64,000 nt of DNA from Mycolicibacterium rufum (GTDB lineage: Bacteria; Actinomycetota; Actinomycetes; Mycobacteriales; Mycobacteriaceae). The notes under the pieces were generated by a model. It was not told where the DNA came from and ran no database searches. It saw nothing but the letters and a program-made list of their open reading frames with translations. The stretch is taken from positions 1,178,001 to 1,242,000 of the forward strand of contig NZ_CP092427.2 of assembly GCF_022374875.2 (NCBI RefSeq), in the 5' to 3' direction. Every line of letters begins with the position of its first letter. The stretch's first letter is position 1. Both the position numbers and the translations under genes were made by a program. Positions 1-8,428 of this stretch are shown here, in pieces.

Positions 1-155
1 GGCAGTTGATCCTCGGCGGTATCGACGGCCGGCTGTGGCAGGCGCTGATCTTCCTGGGCGCCTTGTGGGTGGGGTCGCTCCTGCTGACCGCCCTGGCGGC
101 CCGGCGCAACCAGTTGTGGAACCTCACCCGGCTGGTGCCGAGCGTCAAGATGTAG
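1..155 (+). CDS. C-terminal end of a membrane protein, possibly YhgE/Pip family (partial)
   Basis: The window opens inside a plus-strand gene. The frame starting at base 3 gives 50 residues ending PSVKM before a TAG stop at 153-155. A hydrophobic stretch of about 20 residues (ALIFLGALWVGSLLLTALAA) is followed by a short basic tail containing AARRNQLW. This resembles the last transmembrane helix of mycobacterial YhgE/Pip-type ABC-2 membrane proteins, but so little is visible that the family is only a suggestion. A strong hairpin follows 7 bases after the stop, which supports this being the true gene end. Confidence 0.5.
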   Translation, partial: QLILGGIDGRLWQALIFLGALWVGSLLLTALAARRNQLWNLTRLVPSVKM

Positions 156-162
156 GAAAACC

Positions 163-197
163 ACAACAGGCCAGACCTTTTCGGCCTGGCCTGTTGT
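163..197. terminator. bidirectional hairpin terminator between convergent genes
   Basis: ACAACAGGCCAG at 163-174 pairs perfectly with CTGGCCTGTTGT at 186-197, giving a 12-bp stem around an 11-base loop that contains TTTT. It lies between the stop of the plus-strand partial gene (155) and the stop of the minus-strand DUF4189 gene (207), so it can end both transcripts. There is no long U tract outside the stem, as is common in mycobacteria. Confidence 0.7.
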
Positions 198-206
198 CGG
201 TGGAGC

Positions 207-929
207 TCAGAAGTACGTCGTCGCTGTCGTGCTCGTTCCGTTGTCGCAGGTGATGGTGACTGTCCAGTTCCGGAACTGCGGGATGGCCGGCACGATCTTC
301 AGGTCATAGGCGGAGTTGGCCGGAAGCGCGAAGCTCCGGTTGACGCCGTCGGTGACGTAGGTGCACTGCGACGACACTCCACTGCGGTCGGTGATGTGGG
401 CGACGAGCCCGCCCACGATCGTCTTGAACGACACCGTCGGCCCCTGCTTCGGCGCGGGCGGGGGCGGCGGCGGATCGTTCGGCGGCGGCGGCGTGGATCC
501 GTTCGCGCACCCCGAGACGATGACCTTCGCGCCCTGCTGATTCTGCAGCATGCTCTTGGCCTTGCTCTGCGCGGTGGCGAGCGAGGGGTCTGAAGCTCCG
601 GTCATCTCGCCGAAGTCGTTGGAGGCCGCGGCGGCGCAGGCGTTCGTGGCGACGACCTGAGCGACGCAGTGGTTGCCGCCGTTGCCCGAACAGTTGGTCA
701 GCGCGCCCTGGGCCGCCTGTTCCTGGGTCGCGCTGATCGCCGAACCACCGGCCATCGTGACGGGCGGGTTCTCGTTGATGTAACCCAGTGCCAGGGCGAT
801 GTACTGGTCGGCCGCCTGCGCCGGCGCCGAGGCGGCGATCATGCCGGCGACGGTCGCGGATGCAGCCAGCAGGGCGGCCGCGGCGTTCCGCGCTCGCCGG
901 CCGGTCCGAATCGGGTGGGTGGTGGTCAT
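207..929 (-). CDS. secreted DUF4189-domain protein with polyproline linker
   Basis: A 240-residue exported protein of unknown function. The start is ATG at 929, preceded by a GAGGAGA-type ribosome site 6 bases upstream. A twin-arginine-like basic N-terminus (RTGRRARN) and a long hydrophobic Ala/Val core end at SAPAQA-ADQ, a good signal peptidase site near residue 40. Residues 41-145 resemble DUF4189: Tyr-Ile-Ala-Leu near the start, Ala-rich repeats, and cysteines in NCSGNGG, HCVAQV and NACAAAA that could form disulfides. A proline run (STPPPPNDPPPPPP) then leads to a C-terminal domain of about 75 residues with two more cysteines. It probably acts in the cell envelope or outside the cell. No operon partner is visible. 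Confidence 0.8.
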   Translation of the reverse strand: MTTTHPIRTGRRARNAAAALLAASATVAGMIAASAPAQAADQYIALALGYINENPPVTMAGGSAISATQEQAAQGALTNCSGNGGNHCVAQVVATNACAAAASNDFGEMTGASDPSLATAQSKAKSMLQNQQGAKVIVSGCANGSTPPPPNDPPPPPPAPKQGPTVSFKTIVGGLVAHITDRSGVSSQCTYVTDGVNRSFALPANSAYDLKIVPAIPQFRNWTVTITCDNGTSTTATTYF

Positions 930-1097
930 GATTCTCCTCGAGGTCGTTGCGGCCCCGGTGGGCTGCGCTCTGCACGTAATGCTCGTGCTCGGCGAACGAC
1001 GAGGTAATCGCCGGAAAGTCAGAGTTCGGCGACGGAGGGGAAGAGTTTCCTGTCTGCTGAGTAAGGGCGGGACCGAGGAGGCCAAGGGGGGCTAGAG

Positions 1098-1133
1098 AAG
1101 AGCAGGCCCCCCATCTCTGGGGGGCCTGCTCTT
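1098..1133 (-). terminator. ssrA rho-independent terminator
   Basis: AAGAGCAGGCCCCCC at 1098-1112 pairs without mismatch with GGGGGGCCTGCTCTT at 1119-1133: a 15-bp stem with a 6-base loop. It begins 3 bases beyond the 3' end of the tmRNA gene on the minus strand. The downstream bases (CTTCTCT on the RNA strand) are pyrimidine-rich. No plus-strand gene ends here, so ssrA is its natural client. Confidence 0.85.
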
Positions 1134-1136
1134 TTC

Positions 1137-1503
1137 GGTGGAGCTGCCGGGAATCGAACCCGGGTCCTACGGCATTCCCTCAAGGCTTCTCCGTGCGCAG
1201 TCCGCTAGGTCTCTACTCGGATCTCCTGATCACGCGAACAAGTCAGGATGACGATCCCAGTCGCTGTTTGATGTCCCCACGGGTCCCGCGACCGAACCCG
1301 TGGGTGGGTCCCTCTAGCTGACGCCAGGGTCCGGGTCGAGGGCACTCCCGGTCTGACGGATTAGCTTCGCTTAGGCAGCGAGAGCGTAATCGCGCTGATT
1401 GGAATCGGCGCTTAATTGGTTGCAACGACGCTTACGGTGGTCATTTGCCTGCACCGGCACGCTTCCCTTGATTCGATGCGCGAAGTCGAAACCGTTCAGC
1501 CCC
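1137..1503 (-). ncRNA. ssrA: transfer-messenger RNA (tmRNA)
   Basis: tmRNA rescues stalled ribosomes together with SmpB (encoded at 4792-5289) by adding a degradation tag. The 5' end GGGGCUG (from 1503) pairs with CAGCUCC near the 3' end (1140-1146), forming the tRNA-like acceptor stem, and the T arm contains GGTTCGATTCC. The internal tag frame reads ADSNQRDYALAA followed by TAA at about 1375-1413, the expected mycobacterial-type tag ending in ALAA. The gene is about 365 nt, normal for the genus. The DNA after the discriminator reads ACCG rather than ACCA, so the terminal A of the CCA end appears not to be encoded. A sigma-A-like promoter lies 34 bases upstream, implying a short 5' leader removed by RNase P. 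Confidence 0.96.
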
Positions 1504-1536
1504 TCGCACCCCTGCCGACCATCAGCAGGAAGGTCC

Positions 1537-1565
1537 ATACTACCGGCCGCTTCAACACATGCCAG
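1537..1565 (-). promoter_or_regulatory. probable sigma-A-type promoter of ssrA
   Basis: On the minus strand CTGGCA (1565-1560) and TAGTAT (1542-1537) are separated by exactly 17 bases; each matches 4 of 6 positions of the -35 and -10 consensus. Transcription would begin near 1530, about 27 bases before the mature tmRNA 5' end. The element lies in the 69-base gap between the GGDEF-EAL gene and ssrA, so ssrA can be expressed independently. Confidence 0.55.
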
Positions 1566-1572
1566 CGCATTT

Positions 1573-3873
1573 TTAGTCCGTCGAGTGTGCGTCCAGGACG
1601 GGAATGTCGTCGTCGAGCCGCCCTGGACGCACACTCGGCGCCAGATCGCCGTACTCGGCGACGATGTCGGCGATCGGCGCGGGCCGTCCGAACAGGTGCC
1701 CCTGTGCAAGGCGGCAGCCCGCCGCGACGATGGTGCCGGCCTGCTCGGCCGACTCGATGCCCTCGGCGATCACGTCCAGCCCCAGGTCTGCGCACAACCC
1801 GACCACGGAGCGGTACAGGGTGAGGTCGCGCGAGGCCTCCGATCCCACCACGAGGCTGCGGTCGAGTTTGACGATGCCGACCGGCAGCGCATGCAGGTAG
1901 GTCAGCGAGTTGTATCCCGCCCCGAAGTCGTCCAGCGCGACCCGCACCCCGGTGGCGTTGAGCCGATCGATCTGCGCCGCCGCATCGGCGAGGTCGACGA
2001 TCGGCAGCGTCTCGGTGATCTCCAGGACGAGCCGGTCGGGCGCGATGCGGTAGTCCGACAGGGTGCGTCGAACGTCGTCCTCGAAGCCCGGGTTGCCCAG
2101 TCGGCTCGCTCCGACGTTGACGTGGATGCCGACGTCCAACCCCGTGGCCGAGACCTCCCGGCACGCCAGCCGCAGCACCATCCCGTCGAGCATCGCCCCC
2201 AGTCCCGCGGCCTCGGCGGCCGCGACGAACGTCTCGGGCGGGATCTCGATGCCGTTGGGCGCCGTCCAGCGCGCCAGCGCCTCGACGGCCACCAGCGCCT
2301 CGTCGGGCAGCCGCACCACCGGCTGATAGCAGAGGCTGAAACCGGCGGGCACCCCGCCGGCCGCGCTGCGCAACGTGGTCGGGAAGTCGGCCCGCACGCC
2401 CGCCGCGGGTTGGTACACCACCGCGGTGTTCTTGCCCAGCCGCTTACCGGCGTACATCGAGATGTCGGCCTGCCGCAGCAGATCGTCCGACGTCAGGGCG
2501 CTCGGTCCGGGGTCCGCACGCACCAGGCCCATGCTCGCCCGCACCCGCAACGACGATCCGTGCAGCAGGAAGGGGTCGCGCAGGGCCACCCGGAGCCGGT
2601 CGGCGACCACGTCGGGGTTCTCCTTCTCCCCGTCGATCAGGATCGCGAACTCGTCGCCGCCGATCCGGGCGAGCGTGTCGGCGTCGGCGATGCACCGCCG
2701 CAGCCGCTCCCCCACGGCGCGCAGCAGGTCGTCGCCGGCGGCATGGCCGAAGCGGTCGTTGACGTCCTTGAAGTCGTCAAGATCGACGAAGATCAGCACG
2801 AACATGCCGTCGTGCATGGCCTGCTCGAGCCGTTGGGCGAACAGCACCCGGTTGGGCAGACCGGTCAGCGAGTCGTGCAACACCTGGTGGGCCAAGAGGC
2901 GTTGCGCGTCGACGAGCCGCCGCGTCAGCAGCCGCTGCTCCGCCATGGCGACGACCTGCCTGGCCGCCACGAAGACGACCATCGACACGATGGTGGCGAC
3001 CACCAGGAGGTCCAGCGCGTGGTCGTTGAGCACGTGAAACGCCAGCAGCAACGTGATGCCGAGAAAACCGGAGTACGGCATGATCAGTTGCGCCCAGTCG
3101 ATCAGGCGCGACCGCGGGGAGCCGGCCGGCGCTGCCTCGCGGTCACGCAGGGACAACCCGACGAAGAGTGCGCCGAGCGCCATTCCCGCCTCGCCCCAGA
3201 TCAGGCCTCTCGGCTGGCCGACCGTGTCGAAGTACGCAACGATGCGGTCCGCCGCCGCGATCAGCACGAGGCCGCTGCCCAGTTGCAGATAGGTGGTCCG
3301 GTAGGGCCGCTCGGCGCGGTACACCATGCCGGTCACCGCGGCGACGACCACGAGCACCAGTTCCGCGAAGCCGAACGCTGTGTGCAGTGCGGCGGACTCC
3401 GAGCGCGGGAACGACGACGCCGGCGTTGCGCGCGACCCGAAGATGACCAGGATCGCGTACGACGTCGCTGCCACCAGTGCGTCCAGCACGATCAGGGCCG
3501 ATGCATGCGTGCGCGATCCGTCCTGCCGGACGAGCGGTCCGCCGCCCGCCCAGGCGAGCGAGACGACGGCGGCCAATCCGCACAGCGGGAACAGCCAGTA
3601 CAGCGTCACCCACACGGGCGCCCAGGCCGGGTCCGCGAACCACCAGACGAGCTGGCCGGCCAACACCGATCCGACGGCTCCGACGGCGAACAGCCGCCAC
3701 CACCGAGCGACCCCATGGACACGGCGCGCCTCGAACAGCCCGTAGGCGACGGCACCGATCCCGGCGATGCACTGCGCGGCGACACCGACCCGGTGGGCGG
3801 CCGGCTGACCCCAGGGCGCGAAGGAGTTGACCGTCAGCAGCAGCGTGGCTGTGACGACCAACGCGACGCGCAA
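1573..3873 (-). CDS. membrane-anchored diguanylate cyclase/phosphodiesterase (GGDEF-EAL)
   Basis: A 766-residue protein predicted to make and break cyclic di-GMP. Residues 1-310 form about ten hydrophobic segments, a membrane sensor module. A GGDEF domain follows with an intact RIGGDEF motif (405-409) and upstream FVDLDDFKDVND. The position of the RxxD inhibitory site upstream of GGDEF reads Ala-Asp-Ala-Asp, so product inhibition is probably lost. The EAL domain begins at 531 (VEALARW) and keeps LEITET, LDDFGAGYNS, VKLDRS and AEGIES, so phosphodiesterase activity looks possible. The first usable start is TTG at 3873; no ATG or GTG was found just upstream, so the start is uncertain. The last 20 or so residues are encoded by an inverted repeat. 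In M. tuberculosis the segment between ssrA and smpB carries a different gene. Confidence 0.9.
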   Translation of the reverse strand: MRVALVVTATLLLTVNSFAPWGQPAAHRVGVAAQCIAGIGAVAYGLFEARRVHGVARWWRLFAVGAVGSVLAGQLVWWFADPAWAPVWVTLYWLFPLCGLAAVVSLAWAGGGPLVRQDGSRTHASALIVLDALVAATSYAILVIFGSRATPASSFPRSESAALHTAFGFAELVLVVVAAVTGMVYRAERPYRTTYLQLGSGLVLIAAADRIVAYFDTVGQPRGLIWGEAGMALGALFVGLSLRDREAAPAGSPRSRLIDWAQLIMPYSGFLGITLLLAFHVLNDHALDLLVVATIVSMVVFVAARQVVAMAEQRLLTRRLVDAQRLLAHQVLHDSLTGLPNRVLFAQRLEQAMHDGMFVLIFVDLDDFKDVNDRFGHAAGDDLLRAVGERLRRCIADADTLARIGGDEFAILIDGEKENPDVVADRLRVALRDPFLLHGSSLRVRASMGLVRADPGPSALTSDDLLRQADISMYAGKRLGKNTAVVYQPAAGVRADFPTTLRSAAGGVPAGFSLCYQPVVRLPDEALVAVEALARWTAPNGIEIPPETFVAAAEAAGLGAMLDGMVLRLACREVSATGLDVGIHVNVGASRLGNPGFEDDVRRTLSDYRIAPDRLVLEITETLPIVDLADAAAQIDRLNATGVRVALDDFGAGYNSLTYLHALPVGIVKLDRSLVVGSEASRDLTLYRSVVGLCADLGLDVIAEGIESAEQAGTIVAAGCRLAQGHLFGRPAPIADIVAEYGDLAPSVRPGRLDDDIPVLDAHSTD
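1582..1637. repeat. perfect 16-bp inverted repeat encoding the C-terminus of the GGDEF-EAL protein
   Basis: CGAGTGTGCGTCCAGG at 1582-1597 is exactly reverse-complementary to 1622-1637, with a 24-base spacer. Both arms lie inside the last codons of the minus-strand gene (stop at 1573-1575); one arm encodes LDAHS and the other part of SVRPG. It could fold as a terminator-like hairpin or be a REP-type mobile palindrome whose sequence has been taken into the reading frame. Confidence 0.75.
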
Positions 3874-3949
3874 CCGGAAGCCCGTGCCGCCACCCCCTTT
3901 GCTCGCTGAGGAACGCCTTGGGCCGTCGAGTTGCCCGAAGTGACGGTAA

Positions 3950-4795
3950 CTAACCCGCGGCGATCATCGCCACGGAAGCGAACGCGAAGATCATGCCCGC
4001 GACCTGGCCCCGGCTCACCCGCTCACGCAGGACAGCCACCGCCAGCAGCACGGTGGCCGCCGGATACAGCGCCACGAGCACGCCTGTCAGCGACAGCAAC
4101 GACGATTGCAGGGCGAGCAGGGTCGCGGTGTTGGCCACCGTGTCGAGGACCCCGGCCAGCAGCGCCAGCCGCAACGGAACGCCCCGCTCGATCACGAAGT
4201 TCGCGGTCAGCACCGCGGCGAGCGCGACGATCGCCGTCGCCGCCAGCCGACCGAACACCAACGGCCACAGCCCGGCCGCGACGGGGACCTGGTCGAGGAC
4301 GACGAAATTCATCCCGAAGGCGATCCCGGACCCGACGGTCAGCCAGGCGACCTTGACGGTGAACCGGTGCGGCCGGACATCCTCATCGCCAGCTTGGCGG
4401 CTGACCATGACCACCGCGATCAGCGCCAACCCCACCCCGCACAGGGCGAGCGCGCTGGGCCGCTCGCCCAGCGCCACCCCGACGCCGACGGGGACGCCGG
4501 CGACCAGCACCGAGGTCAGCGGCGACACCACCGAGATGGGACCAGCCCCGAGCGCGGCGTAGAACCACCACACGCCGAACGCCTGCCCGACGCCGGCCAG
4601 CAGTCCCCACAGCACGGCGGCCGTGCTGATCTCGCCGCCGACAGGCACCGCGATCACCGTGAGCAGGATCAGCGCCAGCGGGTAGGACATCAGCACCACC
4701 CGCAGGGCGGCGACGCGGCGCGAGGCGTAACCGCCGACGAAGTCGCTGACGCCGTAACCCAGCGCCGCGATCAGCGCGCTGAGGATCCCGGTCAG
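3950..4795 (-). CDS. EamA/DMT-family membrane transporter
   Basis: About 281 residues with ten predicted hydrophobic helices in two repeated halves ([19 protein letters not shown] starts the first), the layout of drug/metabolite transporters of the EamA type. The substrate cannot be inferred. The start is unresolved. No ATG, GTG or TTG exists in frame between the membrane domain and far inside smpB. The first residue of the domain would be set by CTG at 4795, whose TG is shared with the smpB stop TGA (CTGA overlap). A CTG start or a much longer N-terminus are the alternatives. It follows smpB on the same strand and is probably co-transcribed with it. Confidence 0.8.
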   Translation of the reverse strand: MTGILSALIAALGYGVSDFVGGYASRRVAALRVVLMSYPLALILLTVIAVPVGGEISTAAVLWGLLAGVGQAFGVWWFYAALGAGPISVVSPLTSVLVAGVPVGVGVALGERPSALALCGVGLALIAVVMVSRQAGDEDVRPHRFTVKVAWLTVGSGIAFGMNFVVLDQVPVAAGLWPLVFGRLAATAIVALAAVLTANFVIERGVPLRLALLAGVLDTVANTATLLALQSSLLSLTGVLVALYPAATVLLAVAVLRERVSRGQVAGMIFAFASVAMIAAG

Positions 4796-5289
4796 GAGGT
4801 CATGCCCTTGACGCGGCGTCCCAGCTCTCGGGTGACCTCGCGCTCGGCGTCCCGCCGGGCCAGATCCTGACGCTTGTCGTGCGCCTGCTTGCCGCGGGCC
4901 AGCGCCAACTCGACCTTGACCTTGCCGCCGGTGAAGTACAGCGACAGCGGCACCAGCGTCAGGTTGCCGTCGCGCGTCTTGCCGACCAGCGTGTCGATCT
5001 CGCGGCGGTGCAGCAACAGTTTGCGGTTGCGCCGCGGCGCGTGGTTGGTCCACGTGCCGTGGTGATACTCCGGGATGTGCAGGTTGCGTAGCCAGATCTC
5101 GCCGTCGTCGACGGTGGCGAAGGCGTCGGCGAGCGAGGCCTGCCCCTCCCGCAGGCTCTTCACCTCGGTGCCCATCAGTGCGACACCGGCCTCGAAGGTT
5201 TCGAGGATCGCGAAGTTGTGGCGCGCCTTGCGGTTCGTGGCGACGACCTGGTTGTTGGTGTCCTTGACGCCCTTCGCCTTCTTCGCCAC
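4792..5289 (-). CDS. smpB: SsrA-binding protein SmpB
   Basis: SmpB, 165 residues, binds the tRNA-like domain of tmRNA and guides it into the empty A site of stalled ribosomes. Conserved landmarks are visible: NRKARHNF near the start, [18 protein letters not shown], the [14 protein letters not shown] motif, and a basic C-terminal tail ([18 protein letters not shown]) that enters the mRNA channel. The start is taken as GTG at 5289 (VAKKAKG), 2 bases after the ftsX stop; a longer frame running into ftsX is not supported by the family. Its RNA partner ssrA is 3.3 kb downstream, the usual mycobacterial arrangement. Confidence 0.96.
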   Translation of the reverse strand: MAKKAKGVKDTNNQVVATNRKARHNFAILETFEAGVALMGTEVKSLREGQASLADAFATVDDGEIWLRNLHIPEYHHGTWTNHAPRRNRKLLLHRREIDTLVGKTRDGNLTLVPLSLYFTGGKVKVELALARGKQAHDKRQDLARRDAEREVTRELGRRVKGMTS

Positions 5290-5291
5290 GG

Positions 5292-6188
5292 CTACCGCCG
5301 CACGTAGAGACGCAGGGTGACGTAGGCGGTGATTCCCGACATCGCCAGCCCGAGGAAGAGCATCCACGGAGCGCTGTAGTAGAGCACGTCGGCGTAGTCC
5401 ACTCTGGCGATGAGATTCGCCTGATAGAACTGGTCGAGCGCGCTCTCCAGGAACAGGGCCCGCACCGCGATCAGCCCCGCGATGGCGATCAGCACGCCCA
5501 CGAACGCGGCCAGCATCGCCTCCAACAGGAACGGCAGCTGCGTGTACCAGCGGGTGGCGCCCACCAGGCGCATGATGCCGATCTCGGTGCGCCGGGTGTA
5601 GGCCGCGACTTGGACCATGTTGGCGATCAACAGCACCGCGCCGATCGCCTGCACCAGCGCGATCGCGAACGCCGCGCTGCTGATGCCGTCGAGCACCGCG
5701 AACAGCCGGTCGATCAGCTCCTTCTGGTTGAGCACGTTCAGGACGCCCGGCTGGCCGACCATCGCCTCGTCGAAGTTCTTGTGCTGCTCGGGATCATCGA
5801 GCTTGACGACGAACGACGCCGGGAACGCGTCCTTGCCGGCGACGTCCTTGTACTGCGGGAACTTCCGGATCGCGTCGTCGTAGGCCTCGTCGCGGTTGAG
5901 GAAGCGGACCGACCGGACGTCCTGGCGGTCCTCGATCGTCTTGCGCAACGCCTTGCAGGGGTCCGCGTCGCACGTCGGATCGTTGGCCGACACATCGTTG
6001 GTGAGGAACACCTGGCTCTCCACCCGGTCGAGGTAGATCGCCCGGGACTGGTCGGCCAACCGCACCACCAGCAGGCCGCCGCCGAACAGTCCGATCGAGA
6101 TCGCGGTGGTGAGGACCATCGCGATCGTCATGGTGACGTTGCGGCGAAGCCCGGTGAGGACTTCGTTGACGAGGAAGCCGAAGCGCAC
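5292..6188 (-). CDS. ftsX: cell division protein FtsX
   Basis: FtsX, 298 residues, is the membrane half of the FtsEX complex that couples ATP hydrolysis to peptidoglycan hydrolase activation at the septum. A first transmembrane helix (about residues 20-45) is followed by an extracellular domain of about 120 residues with two cysteines ([10 protein letters not shown]), then three C-terminal helices and the [13 protein letters not shown] motif typical of FtsX. It starts with GTG at 6188, overlapping the ftsE stop by one base (TAGTG). Length matches the M. tuberculosis protein closely. Confidence 0.96.
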   Translation of the reverse strand: MRFGFLVNEVLTGLRRNVTMTIAMVLTTAISIGLFGGGLLVVRLADQSRAIYLDRVESQVFLTNDVSANDPTCDADPCKALRKTIEDRQDVRSVRFLNRDEAYDDAIRKFPQYKDVAGKDAFPASFVVKLDDPEQHKNFDEAMVGQPGVLNVLNQKELIDRLFAVLDGISSAAFAIALVQAIGAVLLIANMVQVAAYTRRTEIGIMRLVGATRWYTQLPFLLEAMLAAFVGVLIAIAGLIAVRALFLESALDQFYQANLIARVDYADVLYYSAPWMLFLGLAMSGITAYVTLRLYVRR

Positions 6189-6877
6189 TAGCGATCCATT
6201 CCGTAGACGCCGCGCTGTTCGTCGCGAACCAGCCGGCCGAGTTCGAGTTCGACGACCCGCTGACGCATGGAGTCGACGATGTGGTGGTCGTGGGTGGCCA
6301 TCAGCACCGTGGTGCCGGTGCGGTTGATCCGCTCGAGCAGATCCATGATGTCCTTGCTGGTGTCCGGGTCCAGGTTGCCGGTCGGTTCGTCGGCCAGCAG
6401 CACCAGCGGCCGGTTGACGAACGCCCGCGCGATCGCCACGCGCTGCTGCTCACCGCCGGACAACTCGGCGGGCAGGCGGTTGGCCTTGCCCGACAGTCCG
6501 ACCATCTCGAGCACGTCGGGCACCACCCGGTTGATGGTGTCGGCGCGCTTGCCGATCACCTCGAGCGCGAAGGCGACATTCTCGAACACCGTCTTCTGCT
6601 GCAGCAGCCGGAAGTCCTGGAAGACGCAGCCGATGACCTGGCGCAACCCGGGGATGTGCCGACCGGAGAGCTTGTTGACGTGGAACTTCGAGACGCGGAT
6701 GTCGCCGGAGGACGGGTGTTCCTCGCCCAGCAGCAGGCGCATGAACGTGGACTTGCCCGACCCCGACGGGCCGATCAGGAAGACGAACTCACCCTTGTCG
6801 ATCTTGACCGAGACGTTGTCGAGCGCCGGCCGCGCCGACGACTTGTACTGCTTGGAGACATGGTCGAGGGTGATCAT
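6188..6877 (-). CDS. ftsE: cell division ATP-binding protein FtsE
   Basis: A 229-residue ABC ATPase that pairs with FtsX. Walker A GPSGSGKS is at 36-43, the Q-loop in CVFQDFRLL at about 84-92, the signature LSGGEQQR at 139-146, and Walker [12 protein letters not shown] at 160-170, followed by the H-loop MATHDHH. The start is ATG at 6877 ([11 protein letters not shown]), the canonical FtsE N-terminus. Gene order FtsE-FtsX-SmpB with one- or two-base junctions indicates one transcript. Confidence 0.97.
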   Translation of the reverse strand: MITLDHVSKQYKSSARPALDNVSVKIDKGEFVFLIGPSGSGKSTFMRLLLGEEHPSSGDIRVSKFHVNKLSGRHIPGLRQVIGCVFQDFRLLQQKTVFENVAFALEVIGKRADTINRVVPDVLEMVGLSGKANRLPAELSGGEQQRVAIARAFVNRPLVLLADEPTGNLDPDTSKDIMDLLERINRTGTTVLMATHDHHIVDSMRQRVVELELGRLVRDEQRGVYGMDR

Positions 6878-6929
6878 CACGGCACGCCAGTGTAGCGGGG
6901 AGGCAGGCGGATACCGCGGCGCCGCCGAG

Positions 6930-7451
6930 TCACCGGGGCGGTGCCGCGGTCGTCGCCGGCGGCACACCGGGTGGGGCGACCGTGGTCGGCGCGAGCGTCG
7001 GCGGGGCCTGGGTGAACGTCTGCGGGCCCAGCGGTCCCGGCCCGTCCGGATCGATCACGGTGGTGTTCGTGCCGCCCGGCTCGGTGCCGTCGGTGCTGGT
7101 GGGCGGCGTGGTGTCCGAGGGCGACGACGACGTCGTCGGAGCGGGTGTCGTGGTGGTGGTCCTGGTCGTCGTGGTGCGAGTGGTGCTCTCCGGTGCGCGC
7201 GTCTCCACGTTGGTGCGCGGCACCCACGTGTAGTTCGGATCGGGAACGAATCCCGGCGGCACCACCTGGGTCTGGTCGGCCGGTTTCTGCGACGGCGCGG
7301 GCTGGAAGTTCTGGTTCACCCAGAACAGCGCGAAGAACGCCAGGATCAGCGCCGCTGTCGACGTCCGCATCCTGCCGCCGAAGATGTAGTTGGGCCAGCC
7401 GCGGGTGCTGCCCGGGCGCTGCGGCGCCCAGATCCAGTCGGTCCACTTCAT
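6930..7451 (-). CDS. proline/threonine-rich single-pass membrane protein (Rv3103c-like)
   Basis: A 173-residue protein of unknown function. An N-terminal cytoplasmic stretch with aromatic residues ([11 protein letters not shown]) is followed by one transmembrane helix at about 31-46. The remaining residues form a low-complexity, presumably extracellular tail of Thr, Pro and Ser with no fold expected; such tails in mycobacteria are often O-mannosylated, which is an inference here. The M. tuberculosis locus has a proline-rich membrane protein (Rv3103c) in the same place upstream of ftsE, suggesting a role linked to FtsEX or the cell wall. The start ATG overlaps the mscS stop by 4 bases (ATGA). 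Confidence 0.85.
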   Translation of the reverse strand: MKWTDWIWAPQRPGSTRGWPNYIFGGRMRTSTAALILAFFALFWVNQNFQPAPSQKPADQTQVVPPGFVPDPNYTWVPRTNVETRAPESTTRTTTTRTTTTTPAPTTSSSPSDTTPPTSTDGTEPGGTNTTVIDPDGPGPLGPQTFTQAPPTLAPTTVAPPGVPPATTAAPPR

Positions 7452-8425
7452 CGCTGCGACTCCGGTTGGGCAGGTGCGTCCTTGGCCGCGTCGTCGGTCC
7501 GCGCGGGGTGCGGGATCGCCGCGACGACGGGAGACGCCATGTCACCGGGTGCGACGATGCCGGCGCGGCGCAGCGCGCGCACCACCAGCACCCGCAGCCG
7601 GCGCCCGACCTCGAACTGCTTACCCGGCAGCGTGCGCGCCACCATCCTCAGGTTGACGGTGTCCAGTTCGATGCTCTCCACACCCATCAGCTGCGGCGCG
7701 TCGAGCAGCAGGTCCTTGAGCTGGGCGTCGTCCTTGGCGTTGTCGGCCACGCCGTGCAGCACCTCGTTCACCGCGTTGAGGTCGGCCGCCACCGGTACCG
7801 GGATGTCGATGACCGCCCGAGCCCAGTCCTTGGACAGGTTGACCGTCTTGACGATCTGGCCGTTGGGGATGGTGTACATCTCCCCTTCGGCGGACCGGAG
7901 CTTCGTGACGCGGAGCGTCACGTCTTCGACGGTGCCCTCGGCGGGCAGTGCGATGCCGGCGACGGTCAGCGCGACGAGGTCACCGAACCCGTACTGCTTC
8001 TCGGTGATGATGAAGAAACCCGACAGCAGGTCCTGCACGAGCCGCTGGGCGCCGAAGCCGAGCGCGGCGCCGATCACGGCGGCGGGTGCGACCAGTGAGC
8101 CGATCGGGATCGCGAGGATGTCGGTGATCTGCACCAGCACCAGGACGAACAACAGGCCGACCGAGACGTACGAGATGACCGACGCCACCGCCTGCCGGTG
8201 CTTGGCGCTCTCGGAGCGGACCAGCTGGTCACTTTCCTGGTACTCGGCGTCGATGCGCCGGGTGATGCGCTGGGCGGTCCAGTTGATGAACCGCGCCGCG
8301 AGCAGTCCGCCGATCAGCAGCAGCGCGATGCGGACCCCGCGGTCGAGGATCCACACCCCGATGTCGCCGCGCCAGAAGCCGTGCCACCGGGAAGCGAGGT
8401 CGAATGCGAGAAGCGTGTGGGTCAA
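7448..8425 (-). CDS. MscS-family small-conductance mechanosensitive channel
   Basis: A 325-residue membrane protein. An N-terminal helix (VRIALLLIGGLLAARFINW), two further helices (VASVISYVSVGLLFVLVLV and a pore-lining helix) and the MscS signature ALGFGAQRLVQDLLSGFF are visible, then the conserved QYGFGDLV segment at the start of the beta domain and a cytoplasmic alpha/beta region. It should open on membrane tension and release solutes at osmotic downshock. The start is TTG at 8425, three bases after the prfB stop; no better start is in view. It sits between prfB and the Rv3103c-like gene, as in M. tuberculosis where Rv3104c holds this position. Confidence 0.9.
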   Translation of the reverse strand: MTHTLLAFDLASRWHGFWRGDIGVWILDRGVRIALLLIGGLLAARFINWTAQRITRRIDAEYQESDQLVRSESAKHRQAVASVISYVSVGLLFVLVLVQITDILAIPIGSLVAPAAVIGAALGFGAQRLVQDLLSGFFIITEKQYGFGDLVALTVAGIALPAEGTVEDVTLRVTKLRSAEGEMYTIPNGQIVKTVNLSKDWARAVIDIPVPVAADLNAVNEVLHGVADNAKDDAQLKDLLLDAPQLMGVESIELDTVNLRMVARTLPGKQFEVGRRLRVLVVRALRRAGIVAPGDMASPVVAAIPHPARTDDAAKDAPAQPESQR

Positions 8426-8428
8426 CGG

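Noticed and set aside
1137..1503. Additional tRNA gene suggested by GGTTCGATTCC
   Set aside because: This is the T arm of tmRNA; no anticodon stem is present and the tag frame lies between the two tRNA-like halves.
1399..3909. Very long open frame (836 codons) on the plus strand opposite the GGDEF-EAL gene
   Set aside because: High G+C DNA produces long antisense frames; the product is Arg/Gly/Gln-rich with no recognisable domain, while the minus strand has intact GGDEF and EAL motifs.
6930..7451. Tandem-repeat or CRISPR-like array in the Thr/Pro-rich gene
   Set aside because: The repetition is low-complexity coding sequence (Thr and Pro codons) without regular spacers.
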